64,000 bases of DNA from Gammaproteobacteria bacterium. Lineage in GTDB: Bacteria; Pseudomonadota; Gammaproteobacteria; 21-64-14. Shown here piece by piece: positions 9,549 through 21,419 of this stretch (position 1 is the stretch's first letter; each line of letters starts with the position of its first letter). Below the pieces are notes generated by a model, which saw only the letters and a list, made by a program, of their open reading frames with translations, was not told the origin of the DNA and made no database searches. Where the stretch lies: the NCBI GenBank assembly GCA_027013145.1, contig JALUXX010000016.1:190183-254182 (forward strand), in the 5' to 3' direction. The position numbers were made by a program, and so were the translations under genes.

Positions 9549-10208
9549 ATGGATCCCTACGCATCGGAAAAGGAGCAGATCGAGGCCATCCGCACCTGGT
9601 GGCGCGAGAACGGCAAGGCGATCGTCGCGGGCGTGGTCCTCGGTCTCGCGGGTCTGCTCGGCTGGCGCTACTGGCAGCACTACGGGCAGGCGCGCGCCGA
9701 CCACGCGGCGATGGAATATGCGCGCATGTCGGCCGCGATCGCGCAAGGGAAGGACGAGGGCGCGCGCCAGTGGGGGCGCCAGATCATCGCCGACTATGCC
9801 TCCACGCCCTACGCGACCCTCGCCGCATTCGCCATCGCGCGCCTCGACATCGATGCCGGGCACACCCAGGCCGCCGAGCGCCGCCTGCAGTGGGCCTTCG
9901 ATCAGGCCGGTGACGAGGACTTGCGCCGTGTCGCCGCCTTGCGGCTGGCTCGGGTACAGCTCTCCGCGGGTCGACTGGAGGCCGCCGGCAAGACGCTGGC
10001 GACCGTCCCGCCGGGCGGTTTCGCCGCTGAATTCTATCAGGTGGAAGGGGATGTCTACGTCGCGCGCGGAGACAAGGCGAAGGCCCGCGCCGCCTACGAG
10101 GCGGCGCTCAAGGCCCTGCCGAAGGACGCACCGGCCGAACAGCGCCGGTGGCTCGAGGTCAAGCTCGACAATCTCGGCGCGGCCCCGTCCGCCAAGGCCG
10201 CATCATGA
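9549..10208 (+). CDS. yfgM: YfgM/UPF0070 family ancillary SecYEG translocon/BamB-associated protein
   Basis: The 219-residue protein starts MDPYASEKEQIEAIRTWWRENGK, has one membrane segment (AIVAGVVLGLAGLLGWRYW, residues ~24-43), then a periplasmic TPR-like domain (residues ~50-215). YfgM binds the SecYEG translocon and PpiD and helps periplasmic folding. It sits between hisS and bamB exactly as in E. coli. Its TGA overlaps the bamB ATG (ATGA), suggesting translational coupling. Confidence 0.92.
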   Translation: MDPYASEKEQIEAIRTWWRENGKAIVAGVVLGLAGLLGWRYWQHYGQARADHAAMEYARMSAAIAQGKDEGARQWGRQIIADYASTPYATLAAFAIARLDIDAGHTQAAERRLQWAFDQAGDEDLRRVAALRLARVQLSAGRLEAAGKTLATVPPGGFAAEFYQVEGDVYVARGDKAKARAAYEAALKALPKDAPAEQRRWLEVKLDNLGAAPSAKAAS

Positions 10209-11362
10209 GGCGCGCCCTCCCGGCGCTCGCCGCCTGTCTCCTGCTCTCGGCATGCAGCCTGTTCGGCAGCAAGGACAATTCCATCCCCCCGTCTCCGCTC
10301 CCGGAGTTCAAACCCGCGTTCCGTGTCGACCGCGTCTGGTCGCATGACGTCGGCTCGGGGAGCGATCATCTCGGCCTGAAGCTCTTCCCGCTCGTCGAGG
10401 ACGGTCGCGTCTACGCGGCGGGGCGCAAGGGCCGCGTATATGCCTTCGATGCGCGGACCGGAAAGCGCGTGTGGCGCACCGACACCGATGCGCCGATCAC
10501 CGGCGGCGTGGGCGGGGGCGACGGGTTGGTCCTCGTCGGCACGGGCAAGGGCCGGGTGCTGGCGCTCGATGCCGCGACCGGGAAGTTGCGCTGGAAGGCG
10601 ACCGTCACCAGTGAGGTGCTCTCGCGCCCGCGTGCGGCCGACGGTGTCGTGGTGGTCGAGAGCGGGGACGGCAACGTCTTCGGCCTCTCGGTCCGCGACG
10701 GCCATCGTTTGTGGATGGTGACCAATACGATTCCCACCCTCACCCTGCGCGGGACCGCCTCGCCGGTGCTGCTCTCGGGCGTCGCCCTCTGCGGCCTCGC
10801 CAGCGGACAGCTCGAGGTCATCCGCCTGCGCGACGGCACCCTGCTGTGGCAGGCGACGGTGGCCGTCCCGCACGGGAACTCTGCGTTGGCGCGCATGGTG
10901 GACGTCGACAGCGAGCCGCGAGTGCTCGACGACGTCGCCTATGTCGCCGCCTATCAGGGGCGCGTCGCCGCCATCAACCTGGCCTCGGGACAGATGGTGT
11001 GGGAACGCGACATACCCTCCTACGCCGGCCTCGGCGTCGCCGGCGATCAGGTCTTCGTCACCGACGATCACGGAAACGTATGGGCGCTGGCGCGCGCCAC
11101 CGGCGCGACGATGTGGCGCCAGAAGAAGCTCAGCTATCGCGGCGTCACCGCCCCGGTCCCGTTCGGTGCGCGTTACGTCGTCGTCGGCGACCGCGAGGGC
11201 TACCTGTTCTGGCTCGACCGCGCGGACGGGCGGTTTCTCGCGCGCAGGCGACTCGACAGCTCCGGCATCCTCGTGCCTCCGGCGGTCGACGGCGACCTGC
11301 TGTTCGCATTGGCCCGCGACGGGGAACTCGCGGCCTACCGTGTCGGCGCGCCCGGCGAGTGA
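10205..11362 (+). CDS. bamB: Outer-membrane assembly lipoprotein BamB
   Basis: A 385-residue beta-propeller lipoprotein of the BAM complex that inserts outer-membrane proteins. The signal peptide ends in the lipobox LLSAC (Cys near residue 17). Repeated PQQ-like blades follow: GRVYAFDARTGKRVWRTD, GRVLALDAATGKLRWKA, GQLEVIRLRDGTLLWQA, GRVAAINLASGQMVWERD and later ones. It is coupled to yfgM by a 4-base overlap and followed by der after 27 bases. Confidence 0.96.
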   Translation: MRRALPALAACLLLSACSLFGSKDNSIPPSPLPEFKPAFRVDRVWSHDVGSGSDHLGLKLFPLVEDGRVYAAGRKGRVYAFDARTGKRVWRTDTDAPITGGVGGGDGLVLVGTGKGRVLALDAATGKLRWKATVTSEVLSRPRAADGVVVVESGDGNVFGLSVRDGHRLWMVTNTIPTLTLRGTASPVLLSGVALCGLASGQLEVIRLRDGTLLWQATVAVPHGNSALARMVDVDSEPRVLDDVAYVAAYQGRVAAINLASGQMVWERDIPSYAGLGVAGDQVFVTDDHGNVWALARATGATMWRQKKLSYRGVTAPVPFGARYVVVGDREGYLFWLDRADGRFLARRRLDSSGILVPPAVDGDLLFALARDGELAAYRVGAPGE

Positions 11363-11389
11363 GCCGAACGTGCCCCTGAGGTCGCGACG

Positions 11390-12739
11390 ATGCTGCCGAC
11401 GCTCGTACTGGTGGGTCGCCCCAACACCGGCAAGTCCACACTCTTCAACCAGCTCACCCGCACGCGTGACGCCCTCGTCGCCGACCGCCCGGGTCTGACG
11501 CGCGACCGCATCTACGGGCGCGGCCGCCTCGGCCCGCGCCCCTATCTCGTCGTCGATACCGGCGGGCTGGCGGGGCCCGAGGCCCCGATCGACGCCCCCG
11601 TTGGGCGCCAGACCCTGCGCGCCGTGGAGGAGGCCGCGGCGGTCGTGTTCCTGGTGGATGCGCGCAGCGGACCGACGGCGGGCGACCGCGAGATCGCCGC
11701 CAGACTGCGCCGTTGCGGACGTCCCGTCGTGGTCGGCGTCAACAAGAGTGAGGATCTCGATCCCGACATCGCCTGCGCCGAGTTCCACGGCCTCGGCTTC
11801 GGTGATCCGCACCCGATCTCCGCGGCGCACGGGCGCGGGCTCGAGGCGCTCATCGACGCGGTCTTCGCGATGTTGCCGGATGCGCCGGAGGAGGCCGTAC
11901 CCGAAGACTCCGACGCGATCCGCGTGGCCGTCGTCGGTCGCCCCAACGCCGGCAAGTCGACCCTGGTCAACCGCCTGCTCGGCGAGGAGCGCGTGGTGAC
12001 CTTCGACGAACCGGGTACCACGCGCGACAGCGTGTTCATCCCTTATGAGCGCGACGGGCGGCGCTACACGCTCATCGACACCGCCGGCCTGCGCCGACGC
12101 GGGCGCGTCACCGACGCGGTGGAGAAGTTCAGCGCCGTGAAGACACTCCAGGCCATCGACCTGGCGCACGTGGTGATTCTGGTGCTCGACGCGCAGACGG
12201 GGATCGGCCACCAGGACGCGGCCCTGCTCGGGTTCGTGGCCGACAGCGGGCGCGCGCTGGTGATCGCGGTGAACAAATGGGATGGGCTCGAGGACGCGCG
12301 ACGCCGGCGCGTGCGCGACGAACTCGAACGCCGCCTGGGCTTCGTCGACTACGCGCCGCTGGAGTTCATCTCCGCGCTGCACGGCACCGGCGTGGGCACC
12401 CTCTTCGACACGATCCCGCGCGTCTATGAGGCCGCCACCCGGCGCCTGTCCACCCCGCTGCTCACGCGCATCCTGGAACAGGCCGTGCGCGCCCACCAGC
12501 CGCCGCTGGTGCACGGGCGCGCGGTGAAGCTGCGCTACGCGCATGCCGGCGGCACCAACCCGCCCACCGTCGTCATCCACGGCAACCGCATCCGCCACGT
12601 ACCGGCGAGCTACCGTCGCTACCTCGCCAACACCTACCGCACCGCACTCGAACTCGTCGGCACCCCGGTGCGCATCGAACTGCGCGAGGGCGAGAACCCC
12701 TACCGTCCGCGCACCCGCGGCCCCGCACGCCGGCGCTGA
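11390..12739 (+). CDS. der: Ribosome-assembly GTPase Der (EngA)
   Basis: A 449-residue protein with two tandem GTPase domains and a C-terminal KH-like domain, needed for maturation of the 50S ribosomal subunit. P-loops are [12 protein letters not shown] (domain 1) and [12 protein letters not shown] (domain 2); G4 motifs are NKSEDLD and NKWDG. In G4 of domain 1 the usual NKxD reads NKSED. The KH-like end carries [16 protein letters not shown]. It closes the conserved hisS-yfgM-bamB-der block; the repeat-rich accessory segment begins right after it. Confidence 0.96.
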   Translation: MLPTLVLVGRPNTGKSTLFNQLTRTRDALVADRPGLTRDRIYGRGRLGPRPYLVVDTGGLAGPEAPIDAPVGRQTLRAVEEAAAVVFLVDARSGPTAGDREIAARLRRCGRPVVVGVNKSEDLDPDIACAEFHGLGFGDPHPISAAHGRGLEALIDAVFAMLPDAPEEAVPEDSDAIRVAVVGRPNAGKSTLVNRLLGEERVVTFDEPGTTRDSVFIPYERDGRRYTLIDTAGLRRRGRVTDAVEKFSAVKTLQAIDLAHVVILVLDAQTGIGHQDAALLGFVADSGRALVIAVNKWDGLEDARRRRVRDELERRLGFVDYAPLEFISALHGTGVGTLFDTIPRVYEAATRRLSTPLLTRILEQAVRAHQPPLVHGRAVKLRYAHAGGTNPPTVVIHGNRIRHVPASYRRYLANTYRTALELVGTPVRIELREGENPYRPRTRGPARRR

Positions 12740-12860
12740 CCCCCGTGCAGCCGAAATCCAACGCAGAGCGGATAGGTAGTCCGGATGAAGCCAAGTCCGG
12801 GAGAACGAGGTTTCCCCCGTCGCACCGATCCCCAGATTCCGGCCTACGATTGTGCATTGA

Positions 12861-12904
12861 AAGGGGACAGATTTATTTGGCGTGCCAAATAAATCTGTCC
12901 CCTT
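12861..12904. repeat. Palindromic REPIN-like element, family 2, copy 1
   Basis: A 21-bp perfect inverted repeat (12861-12881 and 12884-12904) with a GT centre. Each arm runs AAGGGGACAG then ATTTATTTGGC. The whole element can fold into a nearly loop-free hairpin. The same palindrome, with CGGGACAG instead of GGGGACAG, recurs at 13172-13217 and 14328-14373. The AT-rich ATTTATTT core stands out against the GC-rich chromosome. The GGGGACAG head is shared with the RAYT-linked termini elsewhere in the window. Confidence 0.85.
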
Positions 12905-12971
12905 GTCGTCCGGCGCGTCGACGGCCTCTCGCGCGACCGTCACCGAGGAGAGAACATGCGAATCTGAAAGG

Positions 12972-13008
12972 AAACGGGACAGATTTATTTAAGGAAACGG
13001 GACAGATT
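12972..13008 (+). repeat. Two tandem half-copies of family 2
   Basis: AAACGGGACAGATTTATTT (12972-12990) is followed, after four bases, by AAACGGGACAGATT (12995-13008), both in the same orientation and without the opposite arm. The second half-copy runs straight into the presumed end of the IS3 fragment. Half-copies in direct orientation are what one expects from REP sequences that have lost their partner arm. Confidence 0.75.
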
Positions 13009-13170
13009 GAACCTCCCCCAGTTTAACGGACACCCGGAAAGGGGCTAGCATGGTCCCTGAGGAGTGTTCGATGATCCGGAAGAAGTATCGGAGTTATTCG
13101 AGGGAATTCAAGCTGGAGGCGATCCGGTTGGCGGAGGAGGCGGACAAGCCGGTCACCCAGGTTGCCAAAG
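13007..13170 (+). mobile_element. IS3-family left end and truncated orfA
   Basis: Bases 13007 onward (TTGAACCTCCCCCAGTTTAA) look like an IS3-family terminus. They are followed by an ATG at 13071 that opens MIRKKYRSYSREFKLEAIRL, AEEADKPVTQVAK, the N-terminal helix-turn-helix of an IS3/IS911 OrfA. After about 33 codons the reading frame is interrupted by the palindrome at 13172-13217 and homology ends. No OrfB or right end is seen. This is a small dead fragment; whether the palindrome inserted into the IS or the IS was deleted up to it cannot be decided here. Confidence 0.7.
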
Positions 13171-13171
13171 G

Positions 13172-13217
13172 AAACGGGACAGATTTATTTGGCGTGCCAA
13201 ATAAATCTGTCCCGTTT
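13172..13217. repeat. Palindromic REPIN-like element, family 2, copy 2 (inside IS3 orfA)
   Basis: Perfect 22-bp arms (13172-13193 and 13196-13217) with a GT centre; the core is GGGACAGATTTATTTGGC. It abuts the broken end of the IS3 orfA. It is followed to ~13280 by imperfect short repeats of CCCGTTTGCC and CGTTTGCC, as if the outer end of the element had been copied several times by slippage. Confidence 0.85.
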
Positions 13218-13280
13218 GCCCGTGTCCCGTTTGCCCGCGCCGTTTGCCCGTCCTGTCCCGTTTGCCTCGTTTGCCTGCCA

Positions 13281-13588
13281 AGGCGTACTCAGAGGCTGTG
13301 CTGGACTGTCGCAGCCCGGAGTTGATGTCGCCTGAGGGTACCGCTTGCGGCCGGGTCGAAGCGCCGGGTTTTTGTCGCCCAGGCGGAGTGATTCTCCTCG
13401 AAGGTAGCAGGATCGTTGTCCAATCCATTGAAGTGAACGGCTACCCCGGTAGAGGACCGGGACGGCGCCCACCGGGTGGAAGCCGGGTTGCCGGTCCCGT
13501 CACTGCAATCCGATTGCATCCTCGGTTTGCCGGGCCTATATTCGGGCGTCTGACGGTGTAGTTACAACCATGACTCCAGGAGGATGCC
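13281..13588. other. Non-coding stretch before the peroxiredoxin
   Basis: About 300 bases without a convincing gene. GC content falls compared with the housekeeping regions. An AT-rich stretch CCTATATTCGGG at ~13537-13548 lies 50 bases ahead of the peroxiredoxin and may contain its promoter, but no clear -35/-10 pair is visible. The bases CAGGAGG at 13578-13584 are the peroxiredoxin ribosome-binding site. Confidence 0.5.
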
Positions 13589-14230
13589 ATGAACATACGA
13601 TTGGGCGACCCCGCTCCGGACTTCACCGCGCAAACGACGGATGGGCCGATCCGCTTCCATGAATGGATGGGCGACGGCTGGGCGGTGTTGTTCTCGCACC
13701 CCAAGGACTTCACGCCGGTGTGCACCACCGAACTCGGAGAGGTGGCGCGACTGAAGTCCGAATTCGACCGGCGCAATGTGAAGGTCATCGGATTGAGTGT
13801 GGATCCGCTCGAGGACCATGAGGCGTGGGCCGACGACATTCGCGAGACCCAGGGCTATGCGCTGAATTTTCCGCTCATCGCCGACGCCGATCGCGCCGTC
13901 TCCGATCTCTACGGGATGATCCATCCCAACGCTGACAACACGCTCACTGTGCGTTCCGTGTTTGTCATCGGCCCGGACAAGCGAGTCAAGCTGATGATCA
14001 CCTATCCGGCCAGTACGGGGCGCAACTTCGATGAGATCCTGCGAGTGATCGATTCGCTGCAGTTGACCGCCGATTTCAGTGTTGCCACCCCGGTGAACTG
14101 GCGCTACGGGGAAGATGTGATCATCGTTCCAGCGGTGTCGGACGAAGAGGCGAAGACCCGCTTCCCACAGGGCTGGAACACGCTTAAGCCCTACCTGCGG
14201 ATGGTCCGCCAGCCACGGGCGGGGCGTTAG
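13589..14230 (+). CDS. 1-Cys peroxiredoxin (Prx6 subfamily)
   Basis: The 213-residue product reduces peroxides through a single active cysteine, seen in FSHPKDFTPVCTTELG (Cys near residue 46). The downstream catalytic arginine region and Prx6-type C-terminal domain (GEDVIIVPAVSDEEAKTRFP) are present. A strong CAGGAGG ribosome-binding site lies 5 bases before the ATG. The gene sits alone between two copies of the family 2 palindrome, so it may be part of a recently rearranged segment. Its codon use and GC are slightly lower than the housekeeping genes. It belongs to the group without a resolving cysteine. Confidence 0.93.
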   Translation: MNIRLGDPAPDFTAQTTDGPIRFHEWMGDGWAVLFSHPKDFTPVCTTELGEVARLKSEFDRRNVKVIGLSVDPLEDHEAWADDIRETQGYALNFPLIADADRAVSDLYGMIHPNADNTLTVRSVFVIGPDKRVKLMITYPASTGRNFDEILRVIDSLQLTADFSVATPVNWRYGEDVIIVPAVSDEEAKTRFPQGWNTLKPYLRMVRQPRAGR

Positions 14231-14327
14231 CGGATCGGCGGCCTCGGCGACCGGCTCCGAGCGGTTTCCAAGATGGTCCGAATCGCCCGGGCCGCCACGA
14301 CGCAGCCCGGAGAATTGAATCGGAAGG

Positions 14328-14373
14328 AAACGGGACAGATTTATTTGGCATGCCAAATAAATCTGTCCCGTTT
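14328..14373. repeat. Palindromic REPIN-like element, family 2, copy 3
   Basis: Perfect 22-bp arms with an AT centre, so the central GGCATGCC is itself a palindrome and the element is a 46-bp perfect palindrome. Downstream (14374-14405) come degenerate GTTTGCC-like repeats similar to those after copy 2. It separates the peroxiredoxin from the convergent MshEN-DUF202 operon. Confidence 0.85.
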
Positions 14374-14431
14374 GCCCGTTTGCCGCCTATTTGCCGTTCG
14401 CCGTTCCATTGGCGTGATTTGGGACCGGCCG

Positions 14432-15616
14432 CTACTCGGCGACGGCCCTGCCGATCCCGTATCGTACCGCGCGTGCCGGCAGGTACCAGAGGGCGCCGTC
14501 GAGGGTCATCAGGAAGCCCGCGCCTACGAGGACATAGTCGAGGTAGCTGTAGGGCCCGGTGCCGAGGACCTGCTTCATGACGAAGCCCAGGGCCATGAAG
14601 GAGATGCCCGTGCGCAGGAAGGCGAGTCCGGTACGCGCCCGCGCGTAGAGGGTGCGGTGGCTGGCGGCGATGGTCCGTTGCGCGGCGAGCATGTTGCGCT
14701 CCCGCGCGAGGTAGGTGCGCTCCTTGCTGGCGGGCACGGGTGGGATGTAGGAGCAGTAGTCTGGGATCGATGCCGCCAGGCGCGCGAGTGCGCTTCTGTC
14801 CTTTGGCTTGGGGGGCGCCTCTTCGAGGTGATAGCGTTCGGTGAAGCGGATCGCCTCCTGAGTGACGTCCACCATGGCGTGGCGCCAGGGGGCACTCATT
14901 CGCCGGCGGCGAATTTTGAGATAGTCGTAGAGCCCGGCGGCGGCGAGGGCGATCCCGACGGCGAGGATGGCGATGTGATGGGGTCTGAGGAGATTCTCGT
15001 GGATGCGCGTGAGGGCGTTCGACAGGGCCACCATCGCCAAGCCCCAGCGCAAGAGCTTCATGGACGTTCGCGCCCGGGCGTGGTCGGTGCGATGGCAGGC
15101 GAGGCGGGTACGCCATAGCGCCATGTTGTTGCGCCATTGGGCGAGCCCGGTGCGCTCGATGCCGATCAGCCGCTTCGCCTCGGCGTGCAGATAGTCCTGA
15201 ATGTACCAGCGCAGGTCCTCGGCCAGGGCGACACGGAACTCGTACCGAGCCGCCGGGACGCACCGCATTACCTGCGCCTTCATCGTCTCGCTGTGCGGGT
15301 CGGCGGCCGCGATGACCGCCGTCTCGCCGAGCATCATCACCGGAAACCATTTTTCGGCCCGGAGCTTGGCGCCGTCGAGACCGGAGAACAGGCGCGTCGG
15401 AACCGGTATGCGCTCGTCGTACTGGATGAAGCGGCAGCCGAAGTGCCGGGCGAGTGCCGCCAGGAGTGTGCAGCGCGGGACGCCGAGGTCCTTCAGGAGT
15501 ACCCTTTCCAGCTCGACGCCGCGGGCGTCGGCGCCCTCCCGGGCGGCGGCGAGCTGCTCCGGCGTGAGGACGCCGTCCTCCACCAAGGTAACGTAGGGAG
15601 TCGGTTCAGTTGTCAT
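14432..15616 (-). CDS. MshEN-like domain protein with two DUF202 modules
   Basis: A 394-residue predicted membrane protein. Residues ~5-140 resemble the MshEN/GspE N-terminal domain (LVEDGVLTPEQLAAAREG, LARHFGCRF, VIAAADP), a fold that binds cyclic di-GMP in some relatives. Two DUF202-type modules follow. Each starts with a run of RTxLAxxR-like repeats (RTGLAQWRNNMALWRTRLA; later ERTYLARERNMLAAQRTIAA, ARARTGLAFLRTGISF), then a membrane hairpin ending in a (D)G-x-x-W-Y-L-P-like motif (DGALWYLPAR). Start ATG 15616 overlaps the stop of the upstream gene by 11 bases, so both are one operon. Function unknown. Confidence 0.8.
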   Translation of the reverse strand: MTTEPTPYVTLVEDGVLTPEQLAAAREGADARGVELERVLLKDLGVPRCTLLAALARHFGCRFIQYDERIPVPTRLFSGLDGAKLRAEKWFPVMMLGETAVIAAADPHSETMKAQVMRCVPAARYEFRVALAEDLRWYIQDYLHAEAKRLIGIERTGLAQWRNNMALWRTRLACHRTDHARARTSMKLLRWGLAMVALSNALTRIHENLLRPHHIAILAVGIALAAAGLYDYLKIRRRRMSAPWRHAMVDVTQEAIRFTERYHLEEAPPKPKDRSALARLAASIPDYCSYIPPVPASKERTYLARERNMLAAQRTIAASHRTLYARARTGLAFLRTGISFMALGFVMKQVLGTGPYSYLDYVLVGAGFLMTLDGALWYLPARAVRYGIGRAVAE

Positions 15617-17204
15617 GGTGGAAGGAGAGCCGCTCCCAGGAGACGGTCGGCTCGCTGTAGTCGGGGTGGACGATCTCGAAGTCGCCGGTGCAGAAGGGCG
15701 AGCGCCGCTTGAGCCGTTCCGCCGGCAGGGCCCAGCGCAGGCCGTCACCGATGAGGTACAGACCGACGACGACGAGCAGGACGTCGAACGCCGCCCAGGG
15801 TGCGTTCCCCCCGCCGAAATAGACGAACAGGCCGGCGCCCACTGCCATGATGCTGAAGCCTGTCCGGATGAAGGCGGCCCCGGTGCGCGAGCGCGCCAGC
15901 AGGGTGCGCAACATCGACATCGCGTTGCGCCGGTCGGCGAGTACGGTGCGCTCCAGTGCCAGGCCGGTGGTGGCCCACACCCCGGGTTGTGCGGGAGGGG
16001 ACGAGGCTTCGGCCGCCTGATCGCGGTTCAGGGTCGTGTACAGGCACAGGGAGGGGAAGATGAGATCCCAGGGGCCCTTCTTCCCGCTTGCCCTGGCGAT
16101 GGTCTCGCGTCCGATGTCGGCCGCCTTCCTGCCCGGGAAATACCAATAGAACCCTTCCGCCAGCATGAGCGTGCCCGCGACGATCAGGGCCCAGTCGAAC
16201 ACCGTCCACAGTCCCGGATCGAACTGGCGCAGGAAGCCGATACCGATGCCGACGAAGCTGACTCCGGTGCGGCCGAAGGCGAGGCCGGTCCGCGCCTTGG
16301 CCATCATCGTCCGCAGGTAGGCCTGCACCGTCCGCTCTTCGGCGATGTTGAGGCGGTCGTTGGCCAGAAATCGCCGTCGTTCGACCGGCGCGAGCGAGTC
16401 CCAGTCCTGCCGCAACGCGGCCGCGCCCTCCACCACGGCGCTGCGGCCGAAATGCATCTCCCCGCCGGGATCGGAGACCTCGAGTGAGGAAAAGCCCTCC
16501 GGCACTTCGTAGAGCGGGTAGGGTTTGATCTCCCGCGTTTCGCCGCGCACCGGCAGGTACCAGAACAGACCATCGGCGATGGCCGCGGCTCCCAGGATCA
16601 GCAGCGGAATCTCCACCGCGAGCAGGTCGCCGGCACCGAACAGCCTCAGGAGCACGACGGCGATACTCACGCAGGCGAGCCCGGTACGGGTGAGGGCGAG
16701 CCCGGTGCGGCTGCGCGCAAACTGCGTCCGTTGGACGCTGTAGCGGGTGCGGACGATGGCGAGATAGGCCCGCGCCTTGGCCAGCGGCGTCCTCCCCGCC
16801 GACGCGGGGCAACCGGGATTCACATCCCAACTGTTTTCGATGAGCCGCACGAGGTCGGGTCGCGTGGCGACCCGGAAATCGATCGCGTCGACCCCGAGGA
16901 CCTCGCGGATGCGCCGGTTCAGCCCGGGGTCGGCGGGGTCGCAGGCGACGACCTCTGCGCGGTCGCCGCCAACCGACAGCGGCATCCACAGTTCGGATCT
17001 CAGTGTATCGAGGTCCAGGTGTCGCAGGAGGTCCCGTGGTACGGTCAGATCCTCGTCGTATTCGACGGCCGGACAGCCGTAGCGCCCGGAGAGGCGGGCG
17101 AGGATTTCATGTTTTGGCGGGTCCGGCTGACGGGTCGGTTCTTCCGGGCGGGGGCCCCCGGGGGCGGCGGCCTGCCGAGTGTGCTGTTCGCGCTCGCGGG
17201 TCAT
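15606..17204 (-). CDS. MshEN-like domain protein with three DUF202 modules
   Basis: The 532-residue first gene of the operon. After a charged N-terminus, residues ~32-126 resemble the second half of an MshEN domain (LSGRYGCPAVEYDEDLTVP, AEVVACDPADPGLN). Three DUF202 modules follow at ~140-220, ~280-358 and ~410-495. Each has an RT-repeat helix (YLAIVRTRYSVQRTQFARSR; KARTGLAFGRTGVSF; ALERTVLADRRNAMSMLRTL), two hydrophobic helices and an ending such as DGLFWYLPVR or EGFYWYFPGR. Proteins with DUF202 are usually single-module and ~100-130 residues, so this is a large array. It is not a known secretion ATPase: there is no Walker motif. Confidence 0.8.
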   Translation of the reverse strand: MTREREQHTRQAAAPGGPRPEEPTRQPDPPKHEILARLSGRYGCPAVEYDEDLTVPRDLLRHLDLDTLRSELWMPLSVGGDRAEVVACDPADPGLNRRIREVLGVDAIDFRVATRPDLVRLIENSWDVNPGCPASAGRTPLAKARAYLAIVRTRYSVQRTQFARSRTGLALTRTGLACVSIAVVLLRLFGAGDLLAVEIPLLILGAAAIADGLFWYLPVRGETREIKPYPLYEVPEGFSSLEVSDPGGEMHFGRSAVVEGAAALRQDWDSLAPVERRRFLANDRLNIAEERTVQAYLRTMMAKARTGLAFGRTGVSFVGIGIGFLRQFDPGLWTVFDWALIVAGTLMLAEGFYWYFPGRKAADIGRETIARASGKKGPWDLIFPSLCLYTTLNRDQAAEASSPPAQPGVWATTGLALERTVLADRRNAMSMLRTLLARSRTGAAFIRTGFSIMAVGAGLFVYFGGGNAPWAAFDVLLVVVGLYLIGDGLRWALPAERLKRRSPFCTGDFEIVHPDYSEPTVSWERLSFHHDN

Positions 17205-17392
17205 GAAAACCAGGAATCAAATGAATGAAAGAGGGTCAGTCACTGTCCTTACCATCCGCCTCTCGGCGAACGATTCGACCGATGCGCTGCACCCGGAATT
17301 CCGAAGCGTCGTCGATCTCCATGCGGGCCGGCGGCCCCGTCTCCCTGATGGCGCTCATGGGGCGCGGTCGGCCGGCGGTGGATGTTATCAGC

Positions 17393-18306
17393 TTACGGGG
17401 CCACCGGCGAGTTTCGGGTCGGCGTCGATACGGATCTTGCGCTCCGGTCGCGATCGCGCAGCGCCGCGACGGCCGGCTTGGGCAGAAAGAGGAGCGGGTT
17501 AACCAGGGCACCGTCGAGGCTGACGCCCCAGTGGAGGTTGGGGCCGGTGACGCGCCCGGTACGTCCGACCCGGCCGATGATCTGGCCGCCCTTGACGCGC
17601 TGATCCCGATGGACATCGATGCGGCTGAGGTGGCAGTACATGGTGACCAGCCCGCGGCCGTGGTCGATGAACACGGTCTTGCCGTTGAAGTAGTAGTCGC
17701 CCGTGTCGAGTACGGTCCCGCCGGCGGGGGCGCGGATCGGGGTGCCTGCGGGGGCGGCGATATCGATGCCGCTGTGGGGCTTGCGCGGCTTGCCGTTGAG
17801 GATGCGGCGCGCGCCGAAGGGACTGGTGAGCGCGCCTGCGAGCGGCGTGCGGAACGCCACGTCGACGTGCAGTGCCGGGCTCCAGTGGCGCAGGTCGCTG
17901 TGGATGCGGGTCAGTTCGCGGTTGATGCGCTGCAGTTGCTCCGGGGTAGGCGTCACCATCCGGCGGTTCTTCAGGGTGATGCGCTGGGTCGGGTAATGGT
18001 GCGGGCGGATGCGAAAGCGCACGGTGTGGGCACGGCCGGGTTCATAGACGACGAGAGTCGCCTTGCCGGGGCGGGCGTCGAGTGGGATGCCGACCACGGC
18101 GTACCAGTTCCTCTCGTTGCCGACGACCAGTACACGGCGCCCGTTGTAGGTCACGCGCGGCGGGATCGGGGCGGCGTGCAGCGCAGCGACGAAGACGCCG
18201 CCCGGGACCGGTTCGGAGCGCGGCAGACGCCCTTCGGCGCGCACGCCCGCGGCGGCGAGTATCGCCACGGCGGAGAGGAGAAGGCGCAGGAGCGGCGGCA
18301 TCCGGC

Positions 18307-18310
<4 letters not shown>
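17393..18310 (-). CDS. M23-family peptidase, possible amidase activator or inactive variant
   Basis: A secreted protein of ~305 residues with signal peptide (PLLRLLLSAVAILAAAGVRA) and a C-terminal LytM/M23 domain. Metal ligands are in HSGIDIAAPAGTP (HxxxD) and LHWGV. The usual HxH reads N-L-H (TGPNLHWGV), so the first, catalytic histidine is replaced by asparagine. The N-terminal part (residues 30-140) resembles the family's beta-rich domain. GTG 18310 overlaps the xseA stop (GTGA); ATG 18301 is the alternative start. Coupled expression with xseA is likely, as seen in other gammaproteobacteria. Confidence 0.88.
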
Positions 18311-21360
<3,050 letters not shown>

Positions 21361-21361
21361 C

Positions 21362-21381
21362 GGCGGTCCGACCGGACCGCC
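21362..21381 (+). other. Hairpin between guaB and guaA
   Basis: GGCGGTCC (21362-21369) and GGACCGCC (21374-21381) form a perfect 8-bp stem with a GACC loop, starting one base after the guaB stop. There is no U-tract, so it is more likely an mRNA-stabilising or processing stem than a terminator. Confidence 0.5.
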
Positions 21382-21419
21382 GGACGCTACATCCGGGACC
21401 GGGCCCGCAGCCCTCAGCC

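Noticed and set aside
10094..12943. A 949-codon open frame on the minus strand opposite bamB and der
   Set aside because: High GC removes stop codons from the opposite strand. The frame covers two well-identified plus-strand genes, its translation is Arg/Ala/Gly-rich without motifs, and it runs through the family 2 palindrome. The same reasoning removes many similar long shadow frames.
21362..21381. Terminator between guaB and guaA
   Set aside because: The stem is perfect but no T-run follows; guaA lies 39 bases on and needs transcription through it.
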